64,000 nt of DNA, taken from positions 62,001 to 126,000 of the forward strand of contig NZ_JBHUEM010000045.1 in the NCBI RefSeq assembly GCF_042680805.1, read 5' to 3'. Positions 51,604-60,495 of this stretch are shown here, one piece after another; within the stretch, counting starts at the first letter, position 1, and each line of letters opens with the position of its first letter. Made by a program: the position numbers and the translations under genes. This DNA comes from Bacillus_CJ salitolerans. GTDB lineage: Bacteria > Bacillota > Bacilli > Bacillales > SA4. The notes beneath the pieces were generated by a model. It was not told where the DNA came from. It worked only from the letters and a program-made list of their open reading frames with translations, and searched no databases.

Positions 51604-52857
51604 TTATTTTCTTAGCTTCTGTAATAAACGACTCAATCTCTTTTCGAGGTGAGGCTCTTCACTTAACCTAATTGTAGTAAACTTCTCCTTCCAAATCGTG
51701 TAAGCTCTTTCCGTTATCTCAAGAGCCTTGTCTATATCTTTCTCTTTATGTTCATAATATTTGGCTAGCTCAACAGCAGCTTGTATTCGAATAGTATCTT
51801 GAGCTTCTTGAGAGACGTGGATTTCATCCCAAATTTGAATTGAATCCGCATACCTATTTTGTTTTTTCCAATGCATGGCCATAGCCATCTTGGACGACCA
51901 TTTAATTTTCATATCATCTGTCGATGACAACTGTTCAAATACTTTTTGAGCCTCTTTCTCTTCCCCTAATGTTCGGAGCCATCTCGCCACTTCAAACCTC
52001 TCATTACTCTTCGAAGCCTCCGAAAACAGTAGTTTTTTTGATAGATGAATATACAAGGAAATTAACGTTAGGATATCAGTCTCATTGTGTGCCATAACCC
52101 CAAAAACACCTTCAGGATTAGAGTCGTCCAAATATTGCATATAGATCATCGGCGCCATGAAGCCCGGTATATCATCTTTTCTAGTAATATTTAAAATATC
52201 TTTTTCAACCACTGATAGTTTAAGGGAATCGTACTCATTTTTCCACAATCTCCTACTTGCATGTAAGAGGTCAAAATGTCCGAATTTAGGTAATTTCGGA
52301 ACAAGATCTCGAATTAATGTGTGTCTTGTCTTCACCTGTGGCCAATCGAATGCTTTTCCATTATAGGTTACTAGTGTTGAAAAATTAATATCTTGTAAAA
52401 AATAATGGTATAGGGCAACTTCTGAGCTCGGACTAGGTAAAAATAATTGCTTCACCAAAACATGATCCCTAAAAACTTGAGCATATCCTAATAAGAAAAT
52501 AGTATTTCCTACTCCCGAACCAAGACCTGTCGTTTCAGTATCAAAAAAGAAAAGATCAGATGCATGAAAACCCTTTGAAGATAGTGGATGTTCAAATGTT
52601 GAATGGTTCCAATCCTGAACTACACCTACTAATTCCCCAAGAGAGTATAAACCATGCACAACATTTAATGAGTACACCGCCTCCCTAATGAAGATGTATT
52701 CATTCTCAAAAAAGTATGGTTTTGCCCCAAATTGTTCCCACTCCTTTAAGTAAGGAATTGTCTTAGAGTTACTTTCGTCTCCACCATTCAGGTCAGAGTT
52801 AGTTGAATCCGTAACGATGTGATTTTTCATACGCTGAAGCTTTGCTTTTAAAGACAT
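51604..52857 (-). CDS. mrfB: MrfB (YprB): RNase H-fold exonuclease with C-terminal TPR region
   Basis: 417 residues. The exonuclease domain starts near residue 95 with FFFDTETTGLGSGVGN, the Asp-x-Glu of the DEDD set. It continues with VTYNGKAFDWP and FDLLHASRRLW, and ends with MAHNETDILTL (Asp). The last 120 residues are helical repeats (TPR-like: AIQIWDEIHVSQEAQ, KALEITERAYTIWKEK). In B. subtilis MrfA and MrfB are a helicase-nuclease pair that repairs mitomycin C adducts. GAGGTAATTGA precedes ATG 52857, 16 nt after the mrfA stop. Confidence 0.93.
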   Translation of the reverse strand: MSLKAKLQRMKNHIVTDSTNSDLNGGDESNSKTIPYLKEWEQFGAKPYFFENEYIFIREAVYSLNVVHGLYSLGELVGVVQDWNHSTFEHPLSSKGFHASDLFFFDTETTGLGSGVGNTIFLLGYAQVFRDHVLVKQLFLPSPSSEVALYHYFLQDINFSTLVTYNGKAFDWPQVKTRHTLIRDLVPKLPKFGHFDLLHASRRLWKNEYDSLKLSVVEKDILNITRKDDIPGFMAPMIYMQYLDDSNPEGVFGVMAHNETDILTLISLYIHLSKKLLFSEASKSNERFEVARWLRTLGEEKEAQKVFEQLSSTDDMKIKWSSKMAMAMHWKKQNRYADSIQIWDEIHVSQEAQDTIRIQAAVELAKYYEHKEKDIDKALEITERAYTIWKEKFTTIRLSEEPHLEKRLSRLLQKLRK

Positions 52858-52873
52858 TCAATTACCTCATTTC

Positions 52874-55141
52874 TTACTTAACAGGAAACCCCATTTCCTT
52901 TAATAATCGTAATGAAACGTGTTTAGTATTCGTTACGTGAAGGTCAATTCCAACACAAGATGGACATCCCTCCTCACATGGACAATGCTTTATCACATTT
53001 TCAGCTTCCATTACAATCTCTTCAATCCTATCGAAAAGCTTTTCACTTAACCCGATTCCCCCAGGGTAGCGATCATATAAATAAATCGTAGGTTCACCGC
53101 TGTGAGTTGACTTCACTTGGGGGACAATATGTAAATCGGCAGGATCACACATCACTAATAATGGAGCAATATGTCTCATCGCATGTGAAATTCCGATTAG
53201 CCCCTGCTCGAGCTTTTGCTCCGAGTAGTCTTTGTTATCTTGAAATGAAATCCACGCAGCATTTGTGTGAAGCTCTTCTTCTGGTAAATGAATCGGGCCT
53301 GACCCTATATTCTCATGTGTTTCAAATTTAATCTTTTTAAAAATAGTAGCCATAGCTGAAACCATCACATCACCATAACCTACTTGCAAATCTGCTATAG
53401 TTCGCTTCTTATCTTCCTCAAGCACCTTTAGCTGTACCGCCAAGTTCGCATCTGTAAAATAATCTACATCTACTTCCCTTACAAATGCTTTTTTCTCTTC
53501 CCAATCTAGTTTTTCAACTTGATATTGAATACCTTGGTGTAGGTAAATAGCCTCATCGTGTAATAAAGTCATGGCACTGAATCGATCCATCTCACCAATT
53601 ACTTTTACATCCGCTACATTCGAAATATCAATAATGACAACGTTTTCTTGTGATGCCGAGCGCAAACTTATGTTATGTGCTGGAAACGAGTCATTCATCC
53701 AGAACCATCTATTTGATTTGTAATGAAGTACTTTTTCCTCTGTTAAGAAATCTAGAATATCTTCTAACTCAACACCACCAAACGTATCGCCTTTTTTAAA
53801 GGGCAATTCATATGCTGCACATTTAATATGATCAAGAAGAATAACAAGGTTGTTTGGATTAATTCGTGCAGTCTCCGGATTTTGCTCGAAGAAATAGGCG
53901 GGATTCTGAATAATATATTGATCAAGAGGACTAGAGCTCCCGACCATAATAATCAATGCCTCTCCTTGTCTTCTACCCGCTCTACCTGCCTGCTGCCAAG
54001 CACTCGCAATTGTGCCTGGATAACCTGTCATAATACAAACCTGAAGCTGGCCAATATCCACACCTAGCTCTAGAGCGTTCGTACTAACAACGCCATATAT
54101 ATCACCTGATCGTAAGCCTCTTTCGATTTCCCTTCGTTGTTTAGGTAAATAGCCCCCTCTGTAACCACGAATGGACTTTTCTCCTAGCTGATGACTTACA
54201 AGCTCCTTTAAATACGTTAATATTATTTCTACTCGAACCCTGCTTCTTGCAAAGACAATCGTTTGGATTTTAATTTTAAGAAATTCTCCAGCAAGATCCT
54301 TTACTTCTAGAGTGGCACTCTTCCTAATATTTAGGGGCTTATTGATGATCGGAGGATTATAGAAGGCAAAGTGCTTTCGGCCAGAGGGAGCACCGTTATT
54401 TTGAATGTGCTCCATCCTTTCACCGGTTAATTGTTCTGCTAGCTCCTTCGGATTGGCAATTGTAGCTGAAGTACAAATAAATTGTGGGTTTGTTCCATAA
54501 AATTTGCAAATCCTTTTCAAACGCCTAATTACATTCGACACATGACTACCAAAGACACCACGATACGTATGTAATTCATCTATTACGATATATTTAAGGT
54601 TCTCAAAAAGTGAAACCCATTTTGTATGGTGAGGAAGAATAGCTGAATGAAGCATATCTGGATTCGTTATCACAATATGTCCAGCTTTACGAACCTTTTG
54701 CCTTATTGATGGTGAGGTATCTCCATCATACGTGTAGCTGTTGATTTGAACACCTAGTTGATCTATCAAATCATTTAATTCACTTTTTTGGTCTTGAGCT
54801 AACGCTTTTGTCGGAAACAAATACAGGGCTCTTGCTTCTTCATTTTCAAGGATAGATTGAAGAACCGGCAAATTATAACATAAGGTTTTCCCCGAAGCGG
54901 TAGGGGTTACTGCAACAAAATTTTCACCTCGCTTAATCGTTTCGTACGCAGATACTTGATGAGAATAGAGCTCTCTTATTCCTCGGTCATGTAGAGCTTT
55001 TTTCAGCCTTTCATCCACTGACTCAGGGATGCAGCTCGTAATCGCTTTCCTCGGCTCAATTGTTTGCCAATGTACGATGTGTTTGTTCTTTTTAAGTTCT
55101 ACTATTATATCCTGCATAGACTTTTTACCAAACAGGTTCAT
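52874..55141 (-). CDS. mrfA: MrfA (YprA): DNA repair helicase
   Basis: 755 residues, superfamily 2 helicase of the Ski2-like/Hrq1 group. Walker A TPTASGKT near residue 78, motif II VIDELHTYRG near 187, TSATI, and VSTNALELGVDIG followed by AGRAGR. Near the C-terminus a four-Cys cluster CPCEEGCPSC forms the MZB zinc site typical of MrfA/Hrq1. It repairs mitomycin damage together with MrfB directly downstream. GAGGTGAAAACA precedes ATG 55141; the longer frame is rejected. Confidence 0.95.
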   Translation of the reverse strand: MNLFGKKSMQDIIVELKKNKHIVHWQTIEPRKAITSCIPESVDERLKKALHDRGIRELYSHQVSAYETIKRGENFVAVTPTASGKTLCYNLPVLQSILENEEARALYLFPTKALAQDQKSELNDLIDQLGVQINSYTYDGDTSPSIRQKVRKAGHIVITNPDMLHSAILPHHTKWVSLFENLKYIVIDELHTYRGVFGSHVSNVIRRLKRICKFYGTNPQFICTSATIANPKELAEQLTGERMEHIQNNGAPSGRKHFAFYNPPIINKPLNIRKSATLEVKDLAGEFLKIKIQTIVFARSRVRVEIILTYLKELVSHQLGEKSIRGYRGGYLPKQRREIERGLRSGDIYGVVSTNALELGVDIGQLQVCIMTGYPGTIASAWQQAGRAGRRQGEALIIMVGSSSPLDQYIIQNPAYFFEQNPETARINPNNLVILLDHIKCAAYELPFKKGDTFGGVELEDILDFLTEEKVLHYKSNRWFWMNDSFPAHNISLRSASQENVVIIDISNVADVKVIGEMDRFSAMTLLHDEAIYLHQGIQYQVEKLDWEEKKAFVREVDVDYFTDANLAVQLKVLEEDKKRTIADLQVGYGDVMVSAMATIFKKIKFETHENIGSGPIHLPEEELHTNAAWISFQDNKDYSEQKLEQGLIGISHAMRHIAPLLVMCDPADLHIVPQVKSTHSGEPTIYLYDRYPGGIGLSEKLFDRIEEIVMEAENVIKHCPCEEGCPSCVGIDLHVTNTKHVSLRLLKEMGFPVK

Positions 55142-55275
55142 TGTTTTCACCTCAATCATTCTACTAATTCTATTTTACGAATAAATGTTCGTTTCGTAAA
55201 CTAACAATATTTGAGGTATTCTCGATTTTCTAAACCCTAAAAAAGCAAAATAAAAAAGACTACTAAATTGTAATC

Positions 55276-55434
55276 TTACCAAAAGGGATAATTATTGATT
55301 TTTAAATTTCTAGCTTCAAATTCTTCTGACAACATTGCAATAAAATCTAGATCTAAATCAAGTTTGATTGCCTGTATATATGCTTCGATTAGTTCTTCGT
55401 CTGGAATATTCAAAACCTTTAACACCCTCAACAT
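55276..55434 (-). CDS. Sda-like sporulation checkpoint protein
   Basis: 52 residues. The core NIPDEELIEAYIQAIKLDL and DLDFIAMLSEEFEARNL matches the helical hairpin of Sda, the checkpoint protein that binds KinA and blocks sporulation during DNA damage. Usual length about 46-52. ATG 55434 has no good SD; a TTG at 55410 lies after GAGGGTG and would give MNIPDEEL, so the true start may be later. No DnaA boxes or LexA site were identified by eye. Alternative: a SinI-like anti-repressor, less likely. Confidence 0.6.
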   Translation of the reverse strand: MLRVLKVLNIPDEELIEAYIQAIKLDLDLDFIAMLSEEFEARNLKINNYPFW

Positions 55435-55769
55435 TCAAATCATTAATAACAACCAACTATTATATTAAATGATGCATTATTCGTTATCAAGTTTATTTTC
55501 ATAGATAACTCTGAACAGAATCCCGCTAGTTTGAATGGTTTAACGCAAATTTAGCTAAGATAAGTGAGGTCTAGTTAATATCTACTTGTACGGAGTGAAT
55601 ATTTCGATCTACAACTGTTTCTAACCTATCAAAATTGTCTACAATCTGCTTCGACTCTAACCTTTACTGTGTCAAACTATCAACAATAACCATGTTCATT
55701 TCCGAAATGATATGATAGTATCATGCTATTATGTAGAAAGTGCTAATTTCAAATGAAGGATGTGGCAAA

Positions 55770-55961
55770 ATGAGACGCTTAAAATATGCAATCCCTATTA
55801 TGATTATTGTATTTTTTCTAGCAAATAGAATACTTAATCACAATTACGCTGAATTAGCAGATGACACAAAACTATTCATTGCAATAGGTGGATCGGTGTT
55901 TTCGGGAATAGTCTCATTCTTCATGTTAGCTGAAGAAAATGAGAAAAAAACTCGGGATTAA
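55770..55961 (+). CDS. Small membrane protein, 63 aa
   Basis: Two hydrophobic segments: YAIPIMIIVFFLANRIL and LFIAIGGSVFSGIVSFFMLA, joined by a polar loop (NHNYAELADDTK), with a charged tail (EENEKKTRD). GAAGGATG lies about 7-9 nt before ATG 55770. The GTG at 55740 that opens the frame has no SD. Family not recognised. The gap 55.44-55.77 kb before it has only a short ATGATA-TATCAT inverted repeat. Confidence 0.6.
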   Translation: MRRLKYAIPIMIIVFFLANRILNHNYAELADDTKLFIAIGGSVFSGIVSFFMLAEENEKKTRD

Positions 55962-55993
55962 AACGGGGTATTAAATTATTAAATGGCTAGGAA

Positions 55994-56045
55994 TGACCTC
56001 CAATAGATTCAAGAACCTTCTGTTTTTGAACCTATTTGGAGGTCA
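55994..56045. repeat. Near-perfect 19-20-bp inverted repeat
   Basis: TGACCTCCAATAGATTCAA and TTGAACCTATTTGGAGGTCA are complementary except for one bulge and one mismatch, with a 13-nt loop. The hairpin lies 32 bp downstream of the small membrane gene. It lacks a T-run on either strand, so it may be a MITE remnant, an RNA element or a decayed terminator. Confidence 0.6.
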
Positions 56046-56138
56046 ATATAGTTGGTGCATTTAAAAGTTGTTCTTTCGTTATACCCACTAATGCTTAAAT
56101 AACATTTGAAATCGACTTAATGTAGATTGCTCGATTAT

Positions 56139-56393
56139 TTATTCTTTTAGAGCAAGTAACCGTAACGAATGAACATATGGAAAATTAGTTACTTCTTTTA
56201 TATAAATACTCCTTGCTTCTTCTCCAAACAGCTTTCGTGTTAATTGACTTAATGGACCAATCGCCTTTTTAAGATATCCCATATTTTCTACTAACCTTTG
56301 ATAAAGATTGTTTATCAATCGTGAGAAGAGGTCCTCTTCATCCAAGTAAAGGAAACCATCATTCCCAGCTGTACTAACAAGCTTTTTCATCAA
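56139..56393 (-). CDS. Hypothetical protein or C-terminal fragment, 84 aa
   Basis: A helical 83-84-residue protein, MKKLVSTAGNDGFLYLDEE to VHSLRLLALKE. Neither TTG 56393 nor ATG 56390 has an SD. The frame is open a few codons further upstream (ELNVFHEIL) to a TGA, so it could be the surviving C-terminal part of a longer protein. Not recognised. Its gap on the left is 94 bp and it is not linked to amtB. Confidence 0.4.
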   Translation of the reverse strand: MMKKLVSTAGNDGFLYLDEEDLFSRLINNLYQRLVENMGYLKKAIGPLSQLTRKLFGEEARSIYIKEVTNFPYVHSLRLLALKE

Positions 56394-56520
56394 TATTTCA
56401 TGAAATACATTTAATTCTCATGGTCACTTAAAACGAATTAAATTTGCTCATGTCGCCATTCTTCATTCAACGTAACGGTTCATTACCTACTCATACCCCT
56501 TATCTTTAGACTTCTACTAA

Positions 56521-57792
56521 TTAGGTACCAGGTTGAACTTCCCTTTCTATCATTGTTTCAGGATATCCATAAGAGCCATGCTCACTCAAATCCAAACCGA
56601 TAATTTCATTTTCTTTTGTCACACGAATACTTCCCATAACAGCTTTCATAACTTTTAAGATTATATATGAAACGACAAATGCATATAATCCAGAGCTTAC
56701 CACCCCTAAGGCTTGAACTCCTAGCTGTGTAAATCCACCACCATATAATAATCCTGGTAATCCTGTATTTATTGCTGCAAGCTCGGGAGTAGCAAAAATG
56801 CCAGTAGATAACGTCCCCCAAACACCAGCCACTCCGTGCACAGAAAGCGCAAAAATCGGATCGTCAATTTTTGCTTTTTCAAAGAATTTCATGCTATAAA
56901 ATACAATGAGCCCACCGATTAAACCAATGATAACGGCGCCCCATGGTGCAACAAACGCACAAGAAGCTGTAATCGCAACAAGGCCCGCTAAAGCTCCATT
57001 TAGAGTTGTCACAATATCCGCTTTTCCTGTTACTGCCCAAGCAGTAAATAGTGCAGCAACAGCACCAGCAGACGCAGCGAGTTGGGTATTTAGGGCCACA
57101 TATCCAAAAAAGGCACTATCAACACCGAAAGTACTTCCTGCGTTAAAACCGAACCAACCAACCCATAGTACCAAAACTCCAAGTGCTGTGAACACTTGAT
57201 TATGTCCTGATAATTCATTTGATGAACCATCTTTATTATATTTTCCTATCCTTGGTTTCAGAATAAGGGTTGCTGCTAAGGCTGCCATTGCCCCTGTTAA
57301 ATGAACAACAGTCGAACCAGCAAAATCCTGTTTACCATATTCCGCTAACCAACCTCCTCCCCAGATCCAATGGGCGACCACTGGATATACCGCAGCGGAA
57401 AATATCAATGCAAATAGTACATACGTTGATAATTTTGCCCGTTCAGCAAATCCTGCAAACGCAATAGTTAGGGCGATAGTTGCAAATGTTAGCTGGAAGA
57501 AGAAATCAACCGATCCGGCTAAACCCTCACCCATTGTTGTAAAGTCACCATAGAAAAAGCTACTTAATCCAATAAATGCATTCCCTTCACCATAAATGAG
57601 CCCATAACCAACCGCCCAAAAAACGAGGGAAGCCACTCCAACTGTAAATACCGTCTTTCCAGCAATGTGACCAGCATTCTTCATTCTTGTGGAGCCTGCT
57701 TCTAATAGGATAAATCCTCCTTGCATAAATAAGACTAATACCCCAGCTATTAATACCCATAAATTGTTCATTAAAAAAATGACATCCTTCAT
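56521..57792 (-). CDS. amtB: Ammonium transporter AmtB/NrgA
   Basis: 423 residues with about eleven membrane segments. Typical segments are GGFILLEAGSTRMKNAGH, HWIWGGGWLAEYGKQDFAGSTVVHLTGAMAAL, LGVLVLWVGWFGFNAGST and DDPIFALSVHGVAGVWGTLSTGIF, which include the two pore His regions. It conducts ammonia/ammonium under nitrogen limitation. AAAGGAAG precedes the ATG. A TnrA/GlnR box lies 79 bp upstream of the start codon. No glnK/nrgB gene follows, unlike in B. subtilis; the next downstream gene is unrelated. Confidence 0.94.
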   Translation of the reverse strand: MKDVIFLMNNLWVLIAGVLVLFMQGGFILLEAGSTRMKNAGHIAGKTVFTVGVASLVFWAVGYGLIYGEGNAFIGLSSFFYGDFTTMGEGLAGSVDFFFQLTFATIALTIAFAGFAERAKLSTYVLFALIFSAAVYPVVAHWIWGGGWLAEYGKQDFAGSTVVHLTGAMAALAATLILKPRIGKYNKDGSSNELSGHNQVFTALGVLVLWVGWFGFNAGSTFGVDSAFFGYVALNTQLAASAGAVAALFTAWAVTGKADIVTTLNGALAGLVAITASCAFVAPWGAVIIGLIGGLIVFYSMKFFEKAKIDDPIFALSVHGVAGVWGTLSTGIFATPELAAINTGLPGLLYGGGFTQLGVQALGVVSSGLYAFVVSYIILKVMKAVMGSIRVTKENEIIGLDLSEHGSYGYPETMIEREVQPGT

Positions 57793-57870
57793 AATATCTT
57801 CCTTTCGTGTTAGATTTTATTACATATATGCACCTCATTATACAGTCAGAATTTTCAGATACAACAACAT

Positions 57871-57887
57871 TGTAAGATTTTCTAACA
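57871..57887. promoter_or_regulatory. TnrA/GlnR box upstream of amtB
   Basis: TGTAAGATTTTCTAACA fits the TGTNA-N7-TNACA consensus exactly and lies 79 bp upstream of the amtB start codon. In B. subtilis TnrA activates the ammonium transporter gene through such a site. Confidence 0.8.
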
Positions 57888-58033
57888 TGGTTTTTCATTT
57901 CCAATAATTAAATAACCATAATAATGGTTAAGAATACTTACTTTCCGTTACAATCATCTGATATCAAAAACTAAACACCAGAAACTTATGCTTTCTTTAC
58001 TTATAAAAAAAGCTCTAACTATAGAAGTTAGAA

Positions 58034-58369
58034 CTAAAGCGGTTTATTTTTTCTATTGAAATGAGCATTCATTTGACCACGAATCATACTCTTTTTAATA
58101 TTATTTTCTTTTTCTCTATCCTTATGCTTATTCATCTCTCTTCGTAATTCAGTGGTTTGAATCCCATCCTCCATTTTATTCGCTATCTCCACTAAAATCT
58201 CAACATCAGAAAAAGAGTATTTCCTAGTTCCGCGATCTGTTCTTTTCGGGAAAATTAATTTTCTTTCTTCATAATAACGAATTTGCCTTTCACTCAGTCC
58301 AGTAAGTTCACTAACAACCCCAATCGAAATGACTTTTTTCGTTAAATAAGATTGTTTACTAGGATCCAC
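58034..58369 (-). CDS. tnrA: Nitrogen regulator TnrA
   Basis: 111 residues, MerR family. The DNA-binding part is KKVISIGVVSELTGLSERQIRYYEERKLIFPKRTDRGTRKYSFSDV, very close to the TnrA/GlnR N-terminus. The short C-terminus ends MIRGQMNAHFNRKNKPL, the tail by which TnrA binds feedback-inhibited glutamine synthetase; GlnR has a longer C-terminal part. TnrA is active under nitrogen limitation. GGGTGGG precedes the ATG. Two further TnrA boxes lie upstream of it, so autoregulation is likely. Confidence 0.92.
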   Translation of the reverse strand: MDPSKQSYLTKKVISIGVVSELTGLSERQIRYYEERKLIFPKRTDRGTRKYSFSDVEILVEIANKMEDGIQTTELRREMNKHKDREKENNIKKSMIRGQMNAHFNRKNKPL

Positions 58370-58436
58370 AATAACCCACCCCTTTTCAAGATGATATATC
58401 CACTATGTATTAAAAATACAATTCCCCATCGAACTA

Positions 58437-58453
58437 TGTTAGTTTTTATTACA
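58437..58453. promoter_or_regulatory. TnrA/GlnR box upstream of tnrA (proximal)
   Basis: TGTTAGTTTTTATTACA matches TGTNA-N7-TNACA and lies 67 bp upstream of the tnrA start codon. Confidence 0.75.
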
Positions 58454-58480
58454 TGAATATTAACACAATTCCATTTATTG

Positions 58481-58497
58481 TGTTAGGTTTTTTTACA
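58481..58497. promoter_or_regulatory. TnrA/GlnR box upstream of tnrA (distal)
   Basis: TGTTAGGTTTTTTTACA matches the same consensus, 44 bp (about four helical turns) from the proximal box. Confidence 0.75.
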
Positions 58498-58554
58498 TGT
58501 AATAGAAATTAACAAGAAGTTTTTTATAATGTATAAAATGATGGTATATTTCAC

Positions 58555-58736
58555 ATGGAAAAGAGGGGTGTGAAAGCGGCAAATCATTTAAGAAAGGCTG
58601 TAGAAAATAGGGAGGAAAATTATATAAAATAATAGTAGAGTCAGGTGTTTATAAAGATACAGAACTGCTCAACAAATATACGCTATGTGAACTCAAAAGA
58701 GAATATCATTTACTTGTAGGAGTAAAAGAGGTGTAG
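58555..58736 (+). pseudogene. FbpA-like small basic protein, frameshifted
   Basis: The first frame gives KAANHLRKAVENREENYIK and stops. The next frame continues VESGVYKDTELLNKYTLCEL then KREYHLLVG to a TAG at 58734-58736. Joined, they match the Fur-regulated small basic protein FbpA pattern (LRKAVE, ESGVYK, LTLxELxxEY). One extra A in the four-A run at 58626-58629 would restore the frame, so this is a homopolymer loss, real or an assembly error. FbpA proteins act with the FsrA small RNA in iron sparing. The start is uncertain (ATG 58555 or GTG 58570). Confidence 0.62.
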
Positions 58737-58760
58737 ATTTTCCTAGGGCTCACCAAAAAG

Positions 58761-58799
58761 TCTAGGAGACTAACCTTTGTAGTCCCTCTTATTTTTAGT
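58761..58799 (+). terminator. Terminator-like hairpin after the fbpA remnant
   Basis: AGGAGACTA / TAGTCCCT stem with one bulged A and a 7-nt loop followed by CTTATTTTTAG. From here to 58969 (about 170 bp) no gene is visible; the MocR promoter probably lies there. Confidence 0.55.
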
Positions 58800-58969
58800 T
58801 GTTACACTTGTCTGTTAATTGCTCTCCAGGTACTGCACTTTCCGCGGGCAGTACCAGTACGAATGACCCCAGGTTTCTATATCTATCTGTCTCTATTCAA
58901 ACACATATTCATAGTTGTGACCCTCTAATATATAATAGATATAATGACGAATGACTTGGGAGAACAAGG

Positions 58970-60427
58970 ATGATAATAAATATTGATTGGAAACCAGATA
59001 AAACTTCGAAAATACCCATCTATATACAGATAAAAGAGTATATTCATAAAAAAATAATCAATGGTGAATGGACAGTCGGGATGAAGATACCTTCTCAACG
59101 TAAACTAGCCGAATTACTCGAGGTAAATCGAAGTACCGTCATGAACGCTTTTGAGGAATTAATAGCTGATGGATTTCTCGAGGGGAATACCGGAAATGGA
59201 ACAAGGGTAAAAAACAATCTATGGTCACTATTCCAAACCACCTCACCCCCTAACTGGAATCATTATGTTGAAAATGGGATTTACAAGCCAAATTTACCGA
59301 CCATACAAGATATACATAAAGTGGAACCTCAAACCAATATTATACGCTTAGGAACAGGTGAACCTTCTCCTGAAATGTATCCAAAAGACATAATGGGAGA
59401 AGTACTGAAAACACTCTCTACCAAAATAGAAATAATGGGATATGAGGAGGAAAAAGGGTTACCTCAGCTACGTAAGCAGCTTTGTCATTATCTTGAGACA
59501 CTTGGAATCAATGCTACACCTTCTTCTATCTTAGTTGTATCGGGAGCTCTTCAAGCCCTTCAATTAATTTCATTAGGATTATTAAGAGGTGGTTCCACCC
59601 TTTTACTCGAAAACCCCTCATATGTAAACTCACTTAATGTTTTTCAATCACTTGGTATAAAATTAGCTAATATACCAATGGATCGGAATGGAATGGACAC
59701 CTCTTTTATCAAATCGTATAAAAGACGGTATAATGCTTCATTGGTATACACAAATCCGACCTTCCATAATCCAACCGGAAACGTGATGACACTTGAAAGG
59801 CGTAAGCATTTATTAACAGTATGTGAGGAAGAACAATTACCAATCATCGAGGACGATGTTTACAGGGAATTATGGATTGATACACCTCCACCACCGGCAC
59901 TTAAATCAATGGATAATAATGGTAGTATTTTGTATATAGGTAGTATTTCAAAGGCATTAAGCCCTGGACTACGGATTGGTTGGATTGTTGGTCCAGAACA
60001 GGTCATTAATCGACTTGCAGATATTAAAATGCAAACAGATTACGGCTCTAGCTCATTATCTCAGTGGGCCGTTACCGAATGGTTAGAAAGCGGAAAATAT
60101 GTAAAGCATTTAGAGAGCATGAGAGAAGCTTTACGATTGAGAAGAAGCACAGCCATTCGTGTATTACAAAATGAGTTCGTAGATATTGCGGAATGGACTG
60201 TTCCATCAGGGGGTTTTTACATATGGCTAAGACTTCCTCCCACGATCTCAATAAAGGAGCTATTTTACGAGGCTTTAGCATTTGGGATATTATTAAATCC
60301 AGGAAAATTGTATGACGAACAATCATTCCACTACCTCAGACTGTCCTATTCTTATGCTTCATTGTTCGACTTAGAAAAGGGAATAAAAAAACTTGGACAG
60401 ATCATTCGAAAGTTAATAAATAACTGA
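58970..60427 (+). CDS. MocR/GabR-type regulator: GntR HTH fused to aminotransferase-like domain
   Basis: 485 residues. An N-terminal GntR winged helix (residues about 10-80: YIQIKEYIHKKIINGEWTVGMKIPSQRKLAELLEVNRSTVMNAF) is joined by a linker to a fold-type I aminotransferase domain. The PLP Lys is in SISKALSPGLRIGW near residue 327, with GYEEEKGLPQLRKQ, YTNPTFHNPTG and EDDVYREL also present. Such proteins sense an amine or PLP vitamer. The target is unknown; the convergent cysteine hydrolase is not an obvious divergent target, and the 58.37-58.97 kb region lies upstream. GGGAG gives a good start. Confidence 0.9.
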   Translation: MIINIDWKPDKTSKIPIYIQIKEYIHKKIINGEWTVGMKIPSQRKLAELLEVNRSTVMNAFEELIADGFLEGNTGNGTRVKNNLWSLFQTTSPPNWNHYVENGIYKPNLPTIQDIHKVEPQTNIIRLGTGEPSPEMYPKDIMGEVLKTLSTKIEIMGYEEEKGLPQLRKQLCHYLETLGINATPSSILVVSGALQALQLISLGLLRGGSTLLLENPSYVNSLNVFQSLGIKLANIPMDRNGMDTSFIKSYKRRYNASLVYTNPTFHNPTGNVMTLERRKHLLTVCEEEQLPIIEDDVYRELWIDTPPPPALKSMDNNGSILYIGSISKALSPGLRIGWIVGPEQVINRLADIKMQTDYGSSSLSQWAVTEWLESGKYVKHLESMREALRLRRSTAIRVLQNEFVDIAEWTVPSGGFYIWLRLPPTISIKELFYEALAFGILLNPGKLYDEQSFHYLRLSYSYASLFDLEKGIKKLGQIIRKLINN

Positions 60428-60440
60428 TTCATCATTTGAA

Positions 60441-60480
60441 AAAGCAATCACCAGTTGACTGGTAATTGCTTCATTTTTTT
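60441..60480. terminator. Bidirectional terminator between mocR-like gene and cysteine hydrolase
   Basis: AGCAATCACCAG / CTGGTAATTGCT stem (one mismatch) with a 4-nt loop followed by seven T on the plus strand. Confidence 0.85.
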
Positions 60481-60495
60481 CTACAAGCTTATTTG

